Notes under the pieces: generated by a model
What the model saw: the letters and a program-made list of their open reading frames with translations, nothing else
Database searches by the model: none
What the model was told of the DNA's origin: nothing
Shown: one piece after another, positions 8,456 to 18,339 of the stretch
How positions within the stretch are numbered: position 1 is the stretch's first letter
How the letters are laid out: every line of letters begins with the position of its first letter
Position numbers and translations under genes: made by a program
Assembly (NCBI GenBank): GCA_030683705.1
Contig: JAUXPP010000141.1
Coordinates: forward strand, 52,495-116,494
Length of the DNA: 64,000 nt
DNA from: Polaromonas sp.
GTDB taxonomy: Bacteria; Pseudomonadota; Gammaproteobacteria; Burkholderiales; Burkholderiaceae_C
Direction of reading: 5' to 3'

Positions 8456-10258
8456 ATGCGCCCCGCCACGCCCTCCAAGCCCCGACCTGAAACGACTGGC
8501 AAGCCCGTTCCGGCGGGCCCGCTGGACTGGCGCCGCCTGGTCGAATGGCTCAGTGAAGACGGGGTAATCTCGGCCGCCGAGGCGCAGCGCACGATTGCCC
8601 GTTGTGCGCAGGTGCAAACCGCCCAGCATCCGCTGATCCGGCTGGCCAGTGTCAGCATGACCCGGGTGGCCGACGGCAAGCCGCTGGATATCGAGACCAT
8701 TGCCCAGTGGCTGGCCGGCCGCGCCGGCCTCGACTATTTGCGCATCGACCCCCTGAAGGTCGATGTGGGCAAGGTGGCTGACACCATGTCGGCGCTGTAT
8801 GCCGAGCGCCACAAGGTGTTGCCGGTTCAGGTGACGAGTGCCGAGGTGGTGATCGCGACCTCGGAACCCTTCATCACCGACTGGGTGTCCGAGGTCGAGC
8901 GGCAGGCCAAACGCAGCGTGCGCCTGGTGGTGGCGAACCCGGCGGAGATTGCCCGCTACACGGCAGAATTTTTTGCGCTCGCCAAATCGGTCAAGGCGGC
9001 GATGAAGGCCGGCGGCAACAGCGGCGCCGCCAGTTTTGAGCAGCTGGTGGAGCTCAACAAGAGCAACAAGCAACTCGACGCCAACGACCAGGGCGTGGTC
9101 CAGGTGGTGGACTGGCTCTGGCAATACGCCTTCGACCAGCGCGCCAGCGACATCCACCTGGAGCCGCGGCGCGACCAGGGCGTGATCCGTTTCCGCATCG
9201 ACGGCGTGTTGCACTCGGTCTACCAGATGCCCATGGGGGTGCACAACGCCATGACCGCCCGCATCAAGCTGTTGGGCCGCATGGATGTGGTCGAAAAGCG
9301 CCGCCCGCAGGACGGCCGCATCAAGACGCGCAACCCGCGCGGCGACGAGGTTGAAATGCGCCTGTCGACACTGCCGACGGCCTTCGGCGAAAAAATGGTG
9401 ATGCGGATTTTCGATCCCGATACCACGGTGAAGGACCTCGATGCGCTGGGCTTTTCGCAGCACGACGCGGCACGCTGGGAGCAACTCGTCAAGCGGCCGT
9501 ACGGCATTGTGCTGGTCACCGGTCCCACGGGATCCGGCAAGACCACCACGCTGTATTCGACGCTCAAGCGCATCGCCACCGAAGAGGTCAATGTCAGCAC
9601 CATCGAGGACCCGATCGAGATGATCGAGCCGGCCTTCAACCAGACCCAGGTCCAGGCGCACCTCGATTTCGACTTCCCCGAAGGCCTGCGCGCGCTGATG
9701 CGGCAGGACCCGGACATCATCATGGTCGGCGAGATCCGCGACCTGCAGACCGCCGAAATGGCGGTGCAGGCCGCCTTGACCGGCCACCTGGTGTTCAGCA
9801 CCCTGCACACCAACGACGCGCCGTCGGCGGTATCGCGCCTGATGGAGCTGGGTGTGCCGTCCTACCTGATCAACGCGACGCTGCTGGGCGTGCTGGCGCA
9901 ACGCCTGGTGCGCACGCTGTGCATGCAATGCCGTGAAAAGGACGAAGGCAGTTCGCGCGAGGCGCTGGCTGAAATCGTCAAGCCCTGGCAGATCAACGGC
10001 GGCTACCAGCCTTACAAGCCTGTGGGCTGTGTCGATTGCCGCATGACCGGCTTCATGGGCCGCATGGGCCTGTACGAGCTGCTCACGGTGACAGAGGCCT
10101 TCAAGGACAGGGTCACGCGGGAACCGAACATCGACGCCTTGCGGCGGCAGGCGGTGACCGACGGCATGCGTCCCCTGCGCCTGGCCGGTGCGCTCAAGGT
10201 GGCCGAGGGCGTGACCACCATCGAGGAAATCCTGTCCACCACCCCACCCATGGCCTAG
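8456..10258 (+). CDS. GspE/PulE family type II/IV secretion-type ATPase
   Basis: 'QRASDIHLEPRRDQGVIRFRIDGVLH', Walker A 'VTGPTGSGKTTTLYSTL', 'RQDPDIIMVGEIRD', 'TGHLVFSTLHTNDAPSAVSRL', CXXC pairs. Confidence 0.92.
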   Translation: MRPATPSKPRPETTGKPVPAGPLDWRRLVEWLSEDGVISAAEAQRTIARCAQVQTAQHPLIRLASVSMTRVADGKPLDIETIAQWLAGRAGLDYLRIDPLKVDVGKVADTMSALYAERHKVLPVQVTSAEVVIATSEPFITDWVSEVERQAKRSVRLVVANPAEIARYTAEFFALAKSVKAAMKAGGNSGAASFEQLVELNKSNKQLDANDQGVVQVVDWLWQYAFDQRASDIHLEPRRDQGVIRFRIDGVLHSVYQMPMGVHNAMTARIKLLGRMDVVEKRRPQDGRIKTRNPRGDEVEMRLSTLPTAFGEKMVMRIFDPDTTVKDLDALGFSQHDAARWEQLVKRPYGIVLVTGPTGSGKTTTLYSTLKRIATEEVNVSTIEDPIEMIEPAFNQTQVQAHLDFDFPEGLRALMRQDPDIIMVGEIRDLQTAEMAVQAALTGHLVFSTLHTNDAPSAVSRLMELGVPSYLINATLLGVLAQRLVRTLCMQCREKDEGSSREALAEIVKPWQINGGYQPYKPVGCVDCRMTGFMGRMGLYELLTVTEAFKDRVTREPNIDALRRQAVTDGMRPLRLAGALKVAEGVTTIEEILSTTPPMA

Positions 10259-10397
10259 ACCCTGGCCGGGGCTGTCCCGCCCGCGACAAGCGTGGATTTC
10301 TGGCGCTTTTTTGCGTAAGTGAAAGCCACATGCCCCGAAGGGGCGATTCCATGCACAATCCAGCGATCCCATATTTCTTATTACAGGAGACAGAACC

Positions 10398-10886
10398 GTG
10401 CATATCAAGAGTCAAAAAGACTTCTTCTGCGGGCTGATGTTCATGGCCGTCGGCGTGGCCTTCGCGTGGGGCGCCAGCACCTACAACGTCGGAAGCGGTG
10501 CGCGCATGGGCCCCGGTTATTTCCCGCTGATGCTGGGGGTTCTGCTGGCCGTGATCGGTGCCGCCGTGACCTTCACATCGCTGGTGGTGGAGACCGAAGG
10601 CGGCGGCAAGATCGGCAAGATCGCCTGGAGGCCGCTGGTTTTTGTGATCGGCGCCAATGTCATCTTCGGCATTTTGCTGGCCGGCGTCGACAAGTTCGGC
10701 ATCCCGGCGTTCGGCCTGATCGTGGGCATTTATGCCCTGGTGTTTGTCGCCAGCATGGCCGAAGCCGGCTGGAAGTTCAAGACCACCCTCATTCTGGCGA
10801 CCGTGCTCGCCGTCGGCAGTTACCTTGCCTTCGTTGTCGCCTTGAAGCTGCAGTTCCCGGTGTGGCCTTCCTTCATCACCGGCTAA
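10398..10886 (+). CDS. tripartite tricarboxylate transporter TctB family protein
   Basis: Small membrane protein 'ARMGPGYFPLMLGVLLAVIGA' directly upstream of tctA-type gene. Confidence 0.85.
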   Translation: MHIKSQKDFFCGLMFMAVGVAFAWGASTYNVGSGARMGPGYFPLMLGVLLAVIGAAVTFTSLVVETEGGGKIGKIAWRPLVFVIGANVIFGILLAGVDKFGIPAFGLIVGIYALVFVASMAEAGWKFKTTLILATVLAVGSYLAFVVALKLQFPVWPSFITG

Positions 10887-10895
10887 GGAAAAAAA

Positions 10896-12407
10896 ATGGA
10901 TCTGATTGCAAATTTGTCCCTGGGTTTCGGCGTTGCCTTCACGCCGATCAATCTGCTGTATGCCTTTGTCGGTGTGGTGCTGGGGACCTTGATCGGCGTG
11001 TTGCCCGGCATCGGCCCGGTGGCGACCATCGCCATGTTGCTGCCGGCCACCTACGCCCTGCCACCGGTGTCCGCACTGATCATGCTGGCCGGCATTTATT
11101 ACGGTTCGCAATACGGTGGCTCGACCACCGCGATTCTGGTCAACCTGCCTGGCGAATCATCCTCGGTCGTCACCTGTATTGACGGCTACCAGATGGCCCG
11201 CAAGGGGCGGGCGGGGCCTGCGCTCGCCGCGGCGGGACTGGGGTCGTTTTTTGCCGGCAGCGTCGGCACGCTGATCATCGCGGCCTTCGCGCCGCCCCTG
11301 ACCGAGCTGGCCTTCAAGTTCGGCCCGGCTGAATATTTTGCGCTGATGGTGCTGGGCCTGATCGGCGCGGTGGTGCTGGCCTCCGGCTCGCTGCTGAAAG
11401 CGGTGGGCATGATTGTGCTGGGTCTGCTGCTGGGCCTGATCGGCACCGACGTGAACTCGGGCGTGGCGCGCTTCAGTTTCGATGTCCCGGAACTCACCGA
11501 CGGCATCGGCTTCGTCGTGATCGCCATGGGCGTGTTCGGCTACGGCGAGATCATCAGCAACCTGTCGCAGCCCGAGCACGAGCGCGAGGTCTTCACCGCC
11601 AAGGTGTCCGGCCTGTTCCCGACCAAGCAGGACTTCAAGGACATGGCGCCTGCGGTGCTGCGCGGCACGGCCCTGGGCTCGGCCCTCGGCATCCTGCCCG
11701 GCGGCGGCGCCTTGCTGTCGGCCTTCGCGGCCTACACGCTGGAGAAAAAAATCAAGGGCCGTCCCGGCGAAGTGCCTTTCGGCCAGGGCAATATCCGCGG
11801 TGTGGCCGCACCTGAGTCGGCCAACAATGCCGGTTCGCAGACCTCCTTCATCCCGCTGCTGACCCTGGGTATTCCGCCCAACGCCGTGATGGCGCTGATG
11901 GTGGGCGCGATGACCATCCACAACATCCAGCCCGGCCCCCAGGTCATGACCAGCAATCCGGAGCTGTTCTGGGGGCTGATCGCCTCGATGTGGATCGGCA
12001 ATGCCATGCTGGTGATCCTGAACCTGCCGCTGATCGGCATCTGGATCAAGCTGCTGACCATTCCCTACCGCCTGTTGTTTCCCGCGATTGTGCTGTTCTG
12101 CGCGATTGGCGTGTACTCGACCAACAACAACACCTGGGACATCTGGATGGTGGCCATTTTCGGTGTCATCGGCTACGTGTTCATCAAGCTGGGCGCCGAG
12201 CCGGCACCCCTGCTGCTGGGCTTCATCCTGGGCCCAATGATGGAGGAAAACCTGCGGCGCGCGCTGCTGCTGTCCCGCGGTGACTGGAGCGTGTTTGTCA
12301 CGCGCCCGATTTCTGCCGGCCTGCTGGCGGTCGGCGCGCTGCTGCTGGTCATCGTGCTGCTGCCTTCCGTGAAGAGTAAACGCGAGGAAGCGTTTGTCGA
12401 GGACTGA
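10896..12407 (+). CDS. tripartite tricarboxylate transporter permease TctA
   Basis: 'GTLIGVLPGIGPVATIAMLLP', 'AGIYYGSQYGGSTTAILVNLPGESSSVVTCIDGYQMA'. Confidence 0.93.
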   Translation: MDLIANLSLGFGVAFTPINLLYAFVGVVLGTLIGVLPGIGPVATIAMLLPATYALPPVSALIMLAGIYYGSQYGGSTTAILVNLPGESSSVVTCIDGYQMARKGRAGPALAAAGLGSFFAGSVGTLIIAAFAPPLTELAFKFGPAEYFALMVLGLIGAVVLASGSLLKAVGMIVLGLLLGLIGTDVNSGVARFSFDVPELTDGIGFVVIAMGVFGYGEIISNLSQPEHEREVFTAKVSGLFPTKQDFKDMAPAVLRGTALGSALGILPGGGALLSAFAAYTLEKKIKGRPGEVPFGQGNIRGVAAPESANNAGSQTSFIPLLTLGIPPNAVMALMVGAMTIHNIQPGPQVMTSNPELFWGLIASMWIGNAMLVILNLPLIGIWIKLLTIPYRLLFPAIVLFCAIGVYSTNNNTWDIWMVAIFGVIGYVFIKLGAEPAPLLLGFILGPMMEENLRRALLLSRGDWSVFVTRPISAGLLAVGALLLVIVLLPSVKSKREEAFVED

Positions 12408-12421
12408 CGTGGCCCATCGGT

Positions 12422-12450
12422 AAAAAAGGCGCCTGCGGGCGCCTTTTTTG
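12422..12450 (+). terminator. Rho-independent terminator after tctA-type gene
   Basis: aaaaaaggcgcctgcgggcgccttttttg: GGCGCC/GGCGCC stem with T run. Confidence 0.85.
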
Positions 12451-12521
12451 TGTCCGGGCGCCGCTACCGGGTGATAGGCCTGCCCGCGCACATAAGGGCA
12501 AAATCGTTCACAATCCTACAG

Positions 12522-13508
12522 ATGAAACGTACACATATCATCGTTGCGGCGTCGCTCTTCACGGCCTTCACGGCCATCGCACAGACGGCGCCGCCGGCCA
12601 CCGCTGCCTCGACCTATCCCGTCAAACCCATACGCATGATCGTGCCGTTCCCGGCAGGGGGTGCCACCGACATTCTGGCGCGCGCGCTGTCGCAAAAACT
12701 GGGCGAAAAAATCGGCCAGACCGTGGTGGTGGACAACCGGCCCGGCGCCGGCGGCACCATAGGCGCGGACGCGGCGTCCAAGGCCTCGCCCGACGGCTAC
12801 ACCCTGCTGCTGGCGACCTCGAGCACCCACAGCATAGGCCCGGCCATCAACCCGAAAATCCCGTACAACGCCGAGACGGATTTCACCCCGATCGCCTACG
12901 TCGCCAGCTCGCCCAACATCGTGCTGGTGCCCAACTCGTCGCCGGCCCGGTCCATGCGCGAGTTCACCGATCACGCGCGCAAGAATCCGGGCCGCCTGAA
13001 CTATGCGTCCAGCGGCAACGGCACCATCGTGCACCTGACCACCGAGTACTTCAAGGCGCAGTCGGGTACCTTCATTCTTCACATCCCTTACCGCGGCACG
13101 GCGCTGGCCATGCCGGACCTGATCAGCGGCAAGCTCGATGTGCTGTTCGACTCCTTCGTCACCGGCATGCCGCATGTCAAGGATGGCAAGTTGCGCGCCC
13201 TGGCGGTGACCAGCCTCAAACGCACCGCGCTGGCGCCCGAGCTGCCGACGGTGTCCGAAAGCCTGCCGGGCTTCGAGTCGGTGACCTGGTTCGGCGTGTA
13301 CGGCCCCAAAGGCCTGAATGCGGAGCTCACGGCCCGCGTGAACCAGGCGGTGAATGCGGCACTGGCCGATGCCGATGTCAAGGAGCGTTTCGCACGGCTG
13401 GGCGCGGAGCCCACAGGCGGTACGCCGCAGGCCTTTGCCGCCATGGTCCGGGCCGACAATGCCAAATGGAAAAAAATCATCGCCGAGCGCAAGATCACGG
13501 CCGAATAA
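12522..13508 (+). CDS. Bug/TctC family tripartite tricarboxylate transporter substrate-binding protein
   Basis: 'YPVKPIRMIVPFPAGGATDILAR', 'VVVDNRPGAGGTIGADAASKASPDGYTLL'. Confidence 0.93.
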   Translation: MKRTHIIVAASLFTAFTAIAQTAPPATAASTYPVKPIRMIVPFPAGGATDILARALSQKLGEKIGQTVVVDNRPGAGGTIGADAASKASPDGYTLLLATSSTHSIGPAINPKIPYNAETDFTPIAYVASSPNIVLVPNSSPARSMREFTDHARKNPGRLNYASSGNGTIVHLTTEYFKAQSGTFILHIPYRGTALAMPDLISGKLDVLFDSFVTGMPHVKDGKLRALAVTSLKRTALAPELPTVSESLPGFESVTWFGVYGPKGLNAELTARVNQAVNAALADADVKERFARLGAEPTGGTPQAFAAMVRADNAKWKKIIAERKITAE

Positions 13509-13547
13509 GCACCTGGCCGCCTGCGGCCTCCTTCCCAGAGTGACCCC

Positions 13548-15158
13548 ATGAACTTCAATTACGACAACCCCTATTCCTCCACCCGCCTGCCGCTGTTCGC
13601 GCGCAATGTGGTGTCCACCTCGCACCCGCTGGGCGCGCAGGCCGGCCTGCGCATGCTGCTCAAGGGCGGCAACGCGGTCGACGCCGCCATCGCCGCGGCG
13701 GCGGCGATGACAATTGTCGAGCCGGTCAGCAACGGCCTGGGCAGCGATGCCTTCGGCCTGATCTGGGACGGCAAGGAGCTGCACGGCCTGAATGCCTCCG
13801 GCCGTGCGCCGCAGAGCTGGACACCGGACTACTTCCGGAAAAAATACGGCACCGATGCTCAGACCCCGCCCAAACGCGGCATGGATTCGGTCAGCGTGCC
13901 CGGCGCGGTGGCCAGCTGGGTCGCGATGAGCGAGCGCTTCGGCAAGCTGCCTTTTGCCGACCTGATGGAGCCGGCCATCGAGATTGCCGAGCGCGGCTAC
14001 CTGTTGCCGCCGGTGGTGCAGCAGAAATGGGCGGCAGCCACCGATGAGCTGAAAGGCCAGCCTGGTTTTGCCCAGTCTTTCCTGCCCTGGGGGCGTGCGC
14101 CTAACGTGGCCGAGCTGTTCCAGTTCAAGGCGGCCGGCAAGGCCTTGCGCGCGATTGCGCAGAGCAAGGGTTCGGCTTACTACGGCGGCGAGATCGCCCG
14201 CGCCATCGAGAAATTTTCGGCGCAAAACGGCGGCAGCGTCACCGCGAAGGATTTTGAAAACTACAAGCCGGAGTGGGTCAAGCCGATCGGCAAGGACTAC
14301 CGCGGCTACACATTGCACGAGATCCCGCCCAATGGCCAGGGCATTGCCGCACTGATCGCGCTGGGCATCCTCGACAAGTTCGACGTGGCCGGGCTGGCGG
14401 TTGATGGCGTCGATTCGCAGCATTTGCAGATCGAAGCCATGAAGCTGGCGTTTGCCGATGTCTACAAATACGTGGCCGAGCCATCGGCCATGGCGGTGAG
14501 CGTCGATCAAATGCTGGACGACGCTTACCTCGCATCGCGTGCCAAACTCATCGACATGAAAAAAGCCCAGGACTTCGGCGCCGGCAACCCGGTCAAGGGC
14601 GGCACGATTTACCTGACCGCCGCCGACGAGGACGGCATGATGGTCAGCTTCATCCAGAGCAACTACATGGGCTTCGGGTCCGGTTGTGTCGAGCCCGAAT
14701 ACGGCATCAGCCTGCAAAACCGCGGCCATGCCTTCAGCCTGCAGGAAGGCGCCAACCAGGTGGCCCCGGGCAAGCGGCCATTCCACACCATCATCCCGGC
14801 CTTCCTCAGCAAGGACGGCCAGCCGGTGATGTCTTACGGCGTGATGGGCGCCAACATGCAGCCGCAGGGCCACATGCAGACGCTGGTGCGCATGCTCGAC
14901 TACCAACAAAGCCCGCAGGTTGCCTGCGATGCGCCGCGCTGGCGCTACAACGCCGGTTTCGAGATCAATGTCGAATCGGCGATGGACAAGGCCACCGTCC
15001 AGGGCCTGGCTGACCGCGGCCACCGCATGGAAGTCATCAACGATTCCTACCAGGATTTCGGCGCCGGCCAGTTCATCTGGCGCGCCGGCAATCCCAAGGT
15101 CGAGGGTTACGTGGCGGCCAGCGATGCGCGGCGTGACGGCCAGGCCGTCGGTTTCTGA
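13548..15158 (+). CDS. gamma-glutamyltransferase family protein
   Basis: 'HPLGAQAGLRMLLKGGNAVDAAIAAAAAMTIVEPVSNGLGSDAF', 'GGTIYLTAADEDGMMVSFIQSNYMGFGSG'. Confidence 0.88.
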   Translation: MNFNYDNPYSSTRLPLFARNVVSTSHPLGAQAGLRMLLKGGNAVDAAIAAAAAMTIVEPVSNGLGSDAFGLIWDGKELHGLNASGRAPQSWTPDYFRKKYGTDAQTPPKRGMDSVSVPGAVASWVAMSERFGKLPFADLMEPAIEIAERGYLLPPVVQQKWAAATDELKGQPGFAQSFLPWGRAPNVAELFQFKAAGKALRAIAQSKGSAYYGGEIARAIEKFSAQNGGSVTAKDFENYKPEWVKPIGKDYRGYTLHEIPPNGQGIAALIALGILDKFDVAGLAVDGVDSQHLQIEAMKLAFADVYKYVAEPSAMAVSVDQMLDDAYLASRAKLIDMKKAQDFGAGNPVKGGTIYLTAADEDGMMVSFIQSNYMGFGSGCVEPEYGISLQNRGHAFSLQEGANQVAPGKRPFHTIIPAFLSKDGQPVMSYGVMGANMQPQGHMQTLVRMLDYQQSPQVACDAPRWRYNAGFEINVESAMDKATVQGLADRGHRMEVINDSYQDFGAGQFIWRAGNPKVEGYVAASDARRDGQAVGF

Positions 15159-15166
15159 ACCCCGCC

Positions 15167-16111
15167 TTGTCTGACATTCCAGAGGAAAAATCAGGTTCAG
15201 CCCAGGAACGACGGGCGTCGGCAGCTACCAAAAGCATAGCGGGCGGGTTGCTGCTGGCGACGCTGGGTGCCATCTTTTTCAGCGGCAAGGCGATCATTGT
15301 CAAGCTCGCCTACCGCTACGGCGTGGATGCCGTCACGCTGATCATGTACCGCATGCTGTTTGCGCTGCCTATCTTCGCGCTGATGGCCTGGTGGGCCAGC
15401 CGCGGACAGGCGGCCCTGGGCCGCAAGGACTGGCTGGGCGTGTTGTGGCTGGGCTTCACCGGTTATTACCTGGCGAGTTTCCTGGACTTCGCGGGCCTGG
15501 CTTACATCACCGCCTCACTCGAGCGGCTCATCCTGTACCTCAACCCGACCCTGGTGCTGCTGCTGGGGCTGGTGCTCTACCGCCGGCGCATTACCGCGCC
15601 GCAAATCATCGGCATGGCCATCAGTTACGGCGGCGTGGTGCTGGTGTTCGGCCATGAAATCACCCTGTTGGGGCCGGAGGCCGCCTGGGGCGCGCTGCTG
15701 GTGTTTCTCAGCGCCGTCAGTTATGCGATCTACCTGGTCTACAGCGGCGAGCTGGTCAAGCGCTTCGGCGCCCTGCGGCTGGTCGGCCTGGCCAGCACCG
15801 TTGCCTGCCTGTGCTGCCTGCTGCAGTTTGTGCTGCTGCGGCCGCTGAGTGCGGCGGCGGTGGCGCCCGAGGTGATCTGGCTGTCCCTGCTCAACGCGAC
15901 GCTGTGCACGGTCGCCCCTGTGCTGATGGTGATGATGGCGATCGAGCGCATAGGCGCCAGCCTGGCCTCGCAGGCGGGCATGGTGGGGCCGATGTCCACC
16001 ATCCTGATGGGCGTGGTGATTCTCGGTGAGCCGTTCACCGCGTGGGTGGCGGCGGGGACGGTGCTCGTGATTGCGGGGATTTTTGTGTTTACCCGTGCGG
16101 GCAAGGCCTAG
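15167..16111 (+). CDS. EamA/DMT family transporter
   Basis: Ten TM-like segments; 'GLAYITASLERLILYLNPTLVLLLG', 'LASQAGMVGPMSTILMGVVILGEPFT'. Confidence 0.88.
   Translation: MSDIPEEKSGSAQERRASAATKSIAGGLLLATLGAIFFSGKAIIVKLAYRYGVDAVTLIMYRMLFALPIFALMAWWASRGQAALGRKDWLGVLWLGFTGYYLASFLDFAGLAYITASLERLILYLNPTLVLLLGLVLYRRRITAPQIIGMAISYGGVVLVFGHEITLLGPEAAWGALLVFLSAVSYAIYLVYSGELVKRFGALRLVGLASTVACLCCLLQFVLLRPLSAAAVAPEVIWLSLLNATLCTVAPVLMVMMAIERIGASLASQAGMVGPMSTILMGVVILGEPFTAWVAAGTVLVIAGIFVFTRAGKA
15186..15240 (+). repeat. Element A copy inside N-terminal part of DMT CDS
   Basis: aaaaatcaggttcagcccaggaacgacgggcgtcggcaGCTACCAAAAGCATAGC. Confidence 0.65.
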
Positions 16112-16127
16112 GCGCGCGGCGCTTGCT

Positions 16128-16575
16128 TCATGCTGCGTCCCCGGCTCGCCTCGGTTGCCAGGACCTGACTCCCCACTCCCACCCCTAGCCCCTCCCTCGC
16201 CCCGCTGGGCGATGGAGGGGGACCTCATGTGGCCGCGTGCGCTGCGCTCGCGTGCAAACATGACGGCCTCTTGGGATTCCCGCAAGAGAAGCGCTACGCG
16301 CTTCTCTTGCTCCGGACTTTTGCTCCCGCGTTGGCTTCCCCCACCCTTCTGTATGCGCCGAGGAGCGCAGGGCCAGACGGATCAGGGCGAGCGATTCTGA
16401 GCGAAGCGATTCGAGCTCGACCCCGGCTGGACCGAGCACCGCAGGTTGCCCGCAGCGAAGCGGAGGGACGCAGACAGCAGGGTCGCCTTTTCTTTGGTGA
16501 CTTTCTTTTGGCGAAGCAAAAGAAAGTTACTTGCCGCCGGGCAACCCCCGGCCAACGGGCGTGTGCGAACCAGGA
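16128..16575 (-). repeat. Long dispersed intergenic repeat (Element C), copy 2 (inverted relative to copy 1)
   Basis: Reverse complement matches 588-1042 closely; perfect 13-bp hairpin 16282-16310. Confidence 0.85.
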
Positions 16576-16624
16576 GGGGAAGATGCCCTCGACAGGTCCA
16601 CTCAGGACGCTGAAGAAGGCGTCC

Positions 16625-17698
16625 CTACTTTTTCACCGGAACCCGCCGCCCGGCCGGTGCAGCGGCCGCCGGCGCATTGGCGCTGCTGGCGGTGCGTGAG
16701 GCCGCCAGCCGTTCCATGCGCTGCGCCACGGTGATGGCGCCTTGTCCGCTCAGGCCGTCCAGGCGGTTGCCCATGGCCTGCTCCAGCAGGTCCAGCCTTT
16801 GCTGTGCCGGCGGGTGCGTGCTCAGCGACAGTGCAAACAGCGGGTTGTCGGGCGTCGCGGTGCGCAACTGCTGCAGCACCGCCACCAGGCCGTAGGGGTC
16901 GAAGCCGGCGCGTGCCGCCAGTGCCACGCCGTGGCGATCGGCCTCGAACTCGTCGCCCTGGTCCAGTCCGCGCGAATACAGGTCGCGTCCCAGGCTCAGG
17001 AACTGGGCTGAGACCGCGCTGGCCAGCTGGCCCTTGACCTGCGAACCAACCACCTGGGTCAGCAGGCCGGCGCGGGCCGACTTGGCCATGGCCTGCAGGT
17101 GGTGCTTGCCGGTGACATGGGTGATTTCATGCGCGAGGATGCCGGCCAGTTCGGCCTCGTCGGCCACGCCGTCCACCAGACCCTTGGTCACGAACACATA
17201 ACCGCCTGGGGCGGCAAAGGCGTTGAAGCCGGGATCATCGAGCACGCCGAAGGTCCAGGGCAGCTGCGGCCGCGAGGACTGCAGGCTGATCCAGCGCCCG
17301 AGCTGGTTGACGTAACGCTGCAGCGCCAGGTCCGGGTGCAGCGGCTTGCTGCCCAGCAACACGGCTGCCAGTTGCCGGCCGATCTCGATTTCTTTCGGTT
17401 CGTCGATCTGTTCCAGTGACTGCGACAGCAGGCCGATCAGGTTGCCGGCGTTGGCCGCCTGGCCGCCGCCGGCGGGTGCCAGTCCCGCACCCAGCAGGTT
17501 TCCGAGCACGCCTCCCGGCGACGCGGGCTGCGGCTGGGCCGGCGCTTCGGCGGGCGCCGCCTGGCGCAGGAAGGAGCCCAGCAGGTTCAAGGCCTTGGCG
17601 CCGTCCTGGCTCCAGGCGGGAGCGCCGGTCAAGGCGGCAGCCAGCGCCAGTGCGGCAAGCCCTGCGGGTCGGTACATGGCGTGGCGTGTCGTGTTCAT
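16625..17698 (-). CDS. M48 family metalloprotease
   Basis: 'LAGILAHEITHVTGKHH' (HExxH), 'EFEADRHGVALAARAGFDPYGLVAVLQQL'. Confidence 0.9.
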   Translation of the reverse strand: MNTTRHAMYRPAGLAALALAAALTGAPAWSQDGAKALNLLGSFLRQAAPAEAPAQPQPASPGGVLGNLLGAGLAPAGGGQAANAGNLIGLLSQSLEQIDEPKEIEIGRQLAAVLLGSKPLHPDLALQRYVNQLGRWISLQSSRPQLPWTFGVLDDPGFNAFAAPGGYVFVTKGLVDGVADEAELAGILAHEITHVTGKHHLQAMAKSARAGLLTQVVGSQVKGQLASAVSAQFLSLGRDLYSRGLDQGDEFEADRHGVALAARAGFDPYGLVAVLQQLRTATPDNPLFALSLSTHPPAQQRLDLLEQAMGNRLDGLSGQGAITVAQRMERLAASRTASSANAPAAAAPAGRRVPVKK

Positions 17699-17709
17699 GA
17701 CGCAACTCC

Positions 17710-18303
17710 TCAGTTGTTGTTGTTCACGAAGCCGCCGGGGTTCGCCGTTTGCGGCTGGGCCTGCACCGGGACCGGCAGCGGCTCGACCGCGCGGCTGCTC
17801 AAGGCCGCTTGGGCCGCGAACTGGCGCGCCTGGTCGGCGTCCTGCCGCAGGGCCTCGGCCAGCACCACGGCGGTCGGGTTGGGCTGGGCCCGCGCCAGGT
17901 CTTCGGCGCCGAGTCCGCGTATGCCGACGGTGGAGGTGGCCGTGACCGTGCCGCCCTGGGCGCTGCCCTTGTTGAAAAAGCTGGTCAGGCCGCGCAGTGC
18001 GCCGGCGCCGACGCCCGCCGGTGCCGCGCTGGCGGCAGAACCGACGTCGAACATGTGGACCCAGCCCGAGGCGCCCTCGGACGTGCGCACCTGGATCCAG
18101 GCGCCTTGCCGTGCGCCGGAGCGAGTCACCGGCGTGCGCGCGGCCAGGGGGGCCAGGCTGCGTGAACTGTCACCGGGGGCCTCGCGCAGCTCGGCAGCGC
18201 GCTTGACCAGCAAAGGCTCGGTTTGCGCCTGGACTCCTGCGCCCGCGAGCAGCAGGACACAAGAGACCAGCCCGTGCAGGCGGTTGAATTTACTCAGTAT
18301 CAT
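17710..18303 (-). CDS. SH3 domain-containing periplasmic protein
   Basis: Signal peptide; 'LLVKRAAELREAPGDSSRSLAPLAARTPVTRSGARQGAWIQVRTSEGASGWVHMFDV' SH3-like. Confidence 0.7.
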   Translation of the reverse strand: MILSKFNRLHGLVSCVLLLAGAGVQAQTEPLLVKRAAELREAPGDSSRSLAPLAARTPVTRSGARQGAWIQVRTSEGASGWVHMFDVGSAASAAPAGVGAGALRGLTSFFNKGSAQGGTVTATSTVGIRGLGAEDLARAQPNPTAVVLAEALRQDADQARQFAAQAALSSRAVEPLPVPVQAQPQTANPGGFVNNNN

Positions 18304-18339
18304 GGCCGCTCACTTTCACGAAACGAAGCGGGAATTATT

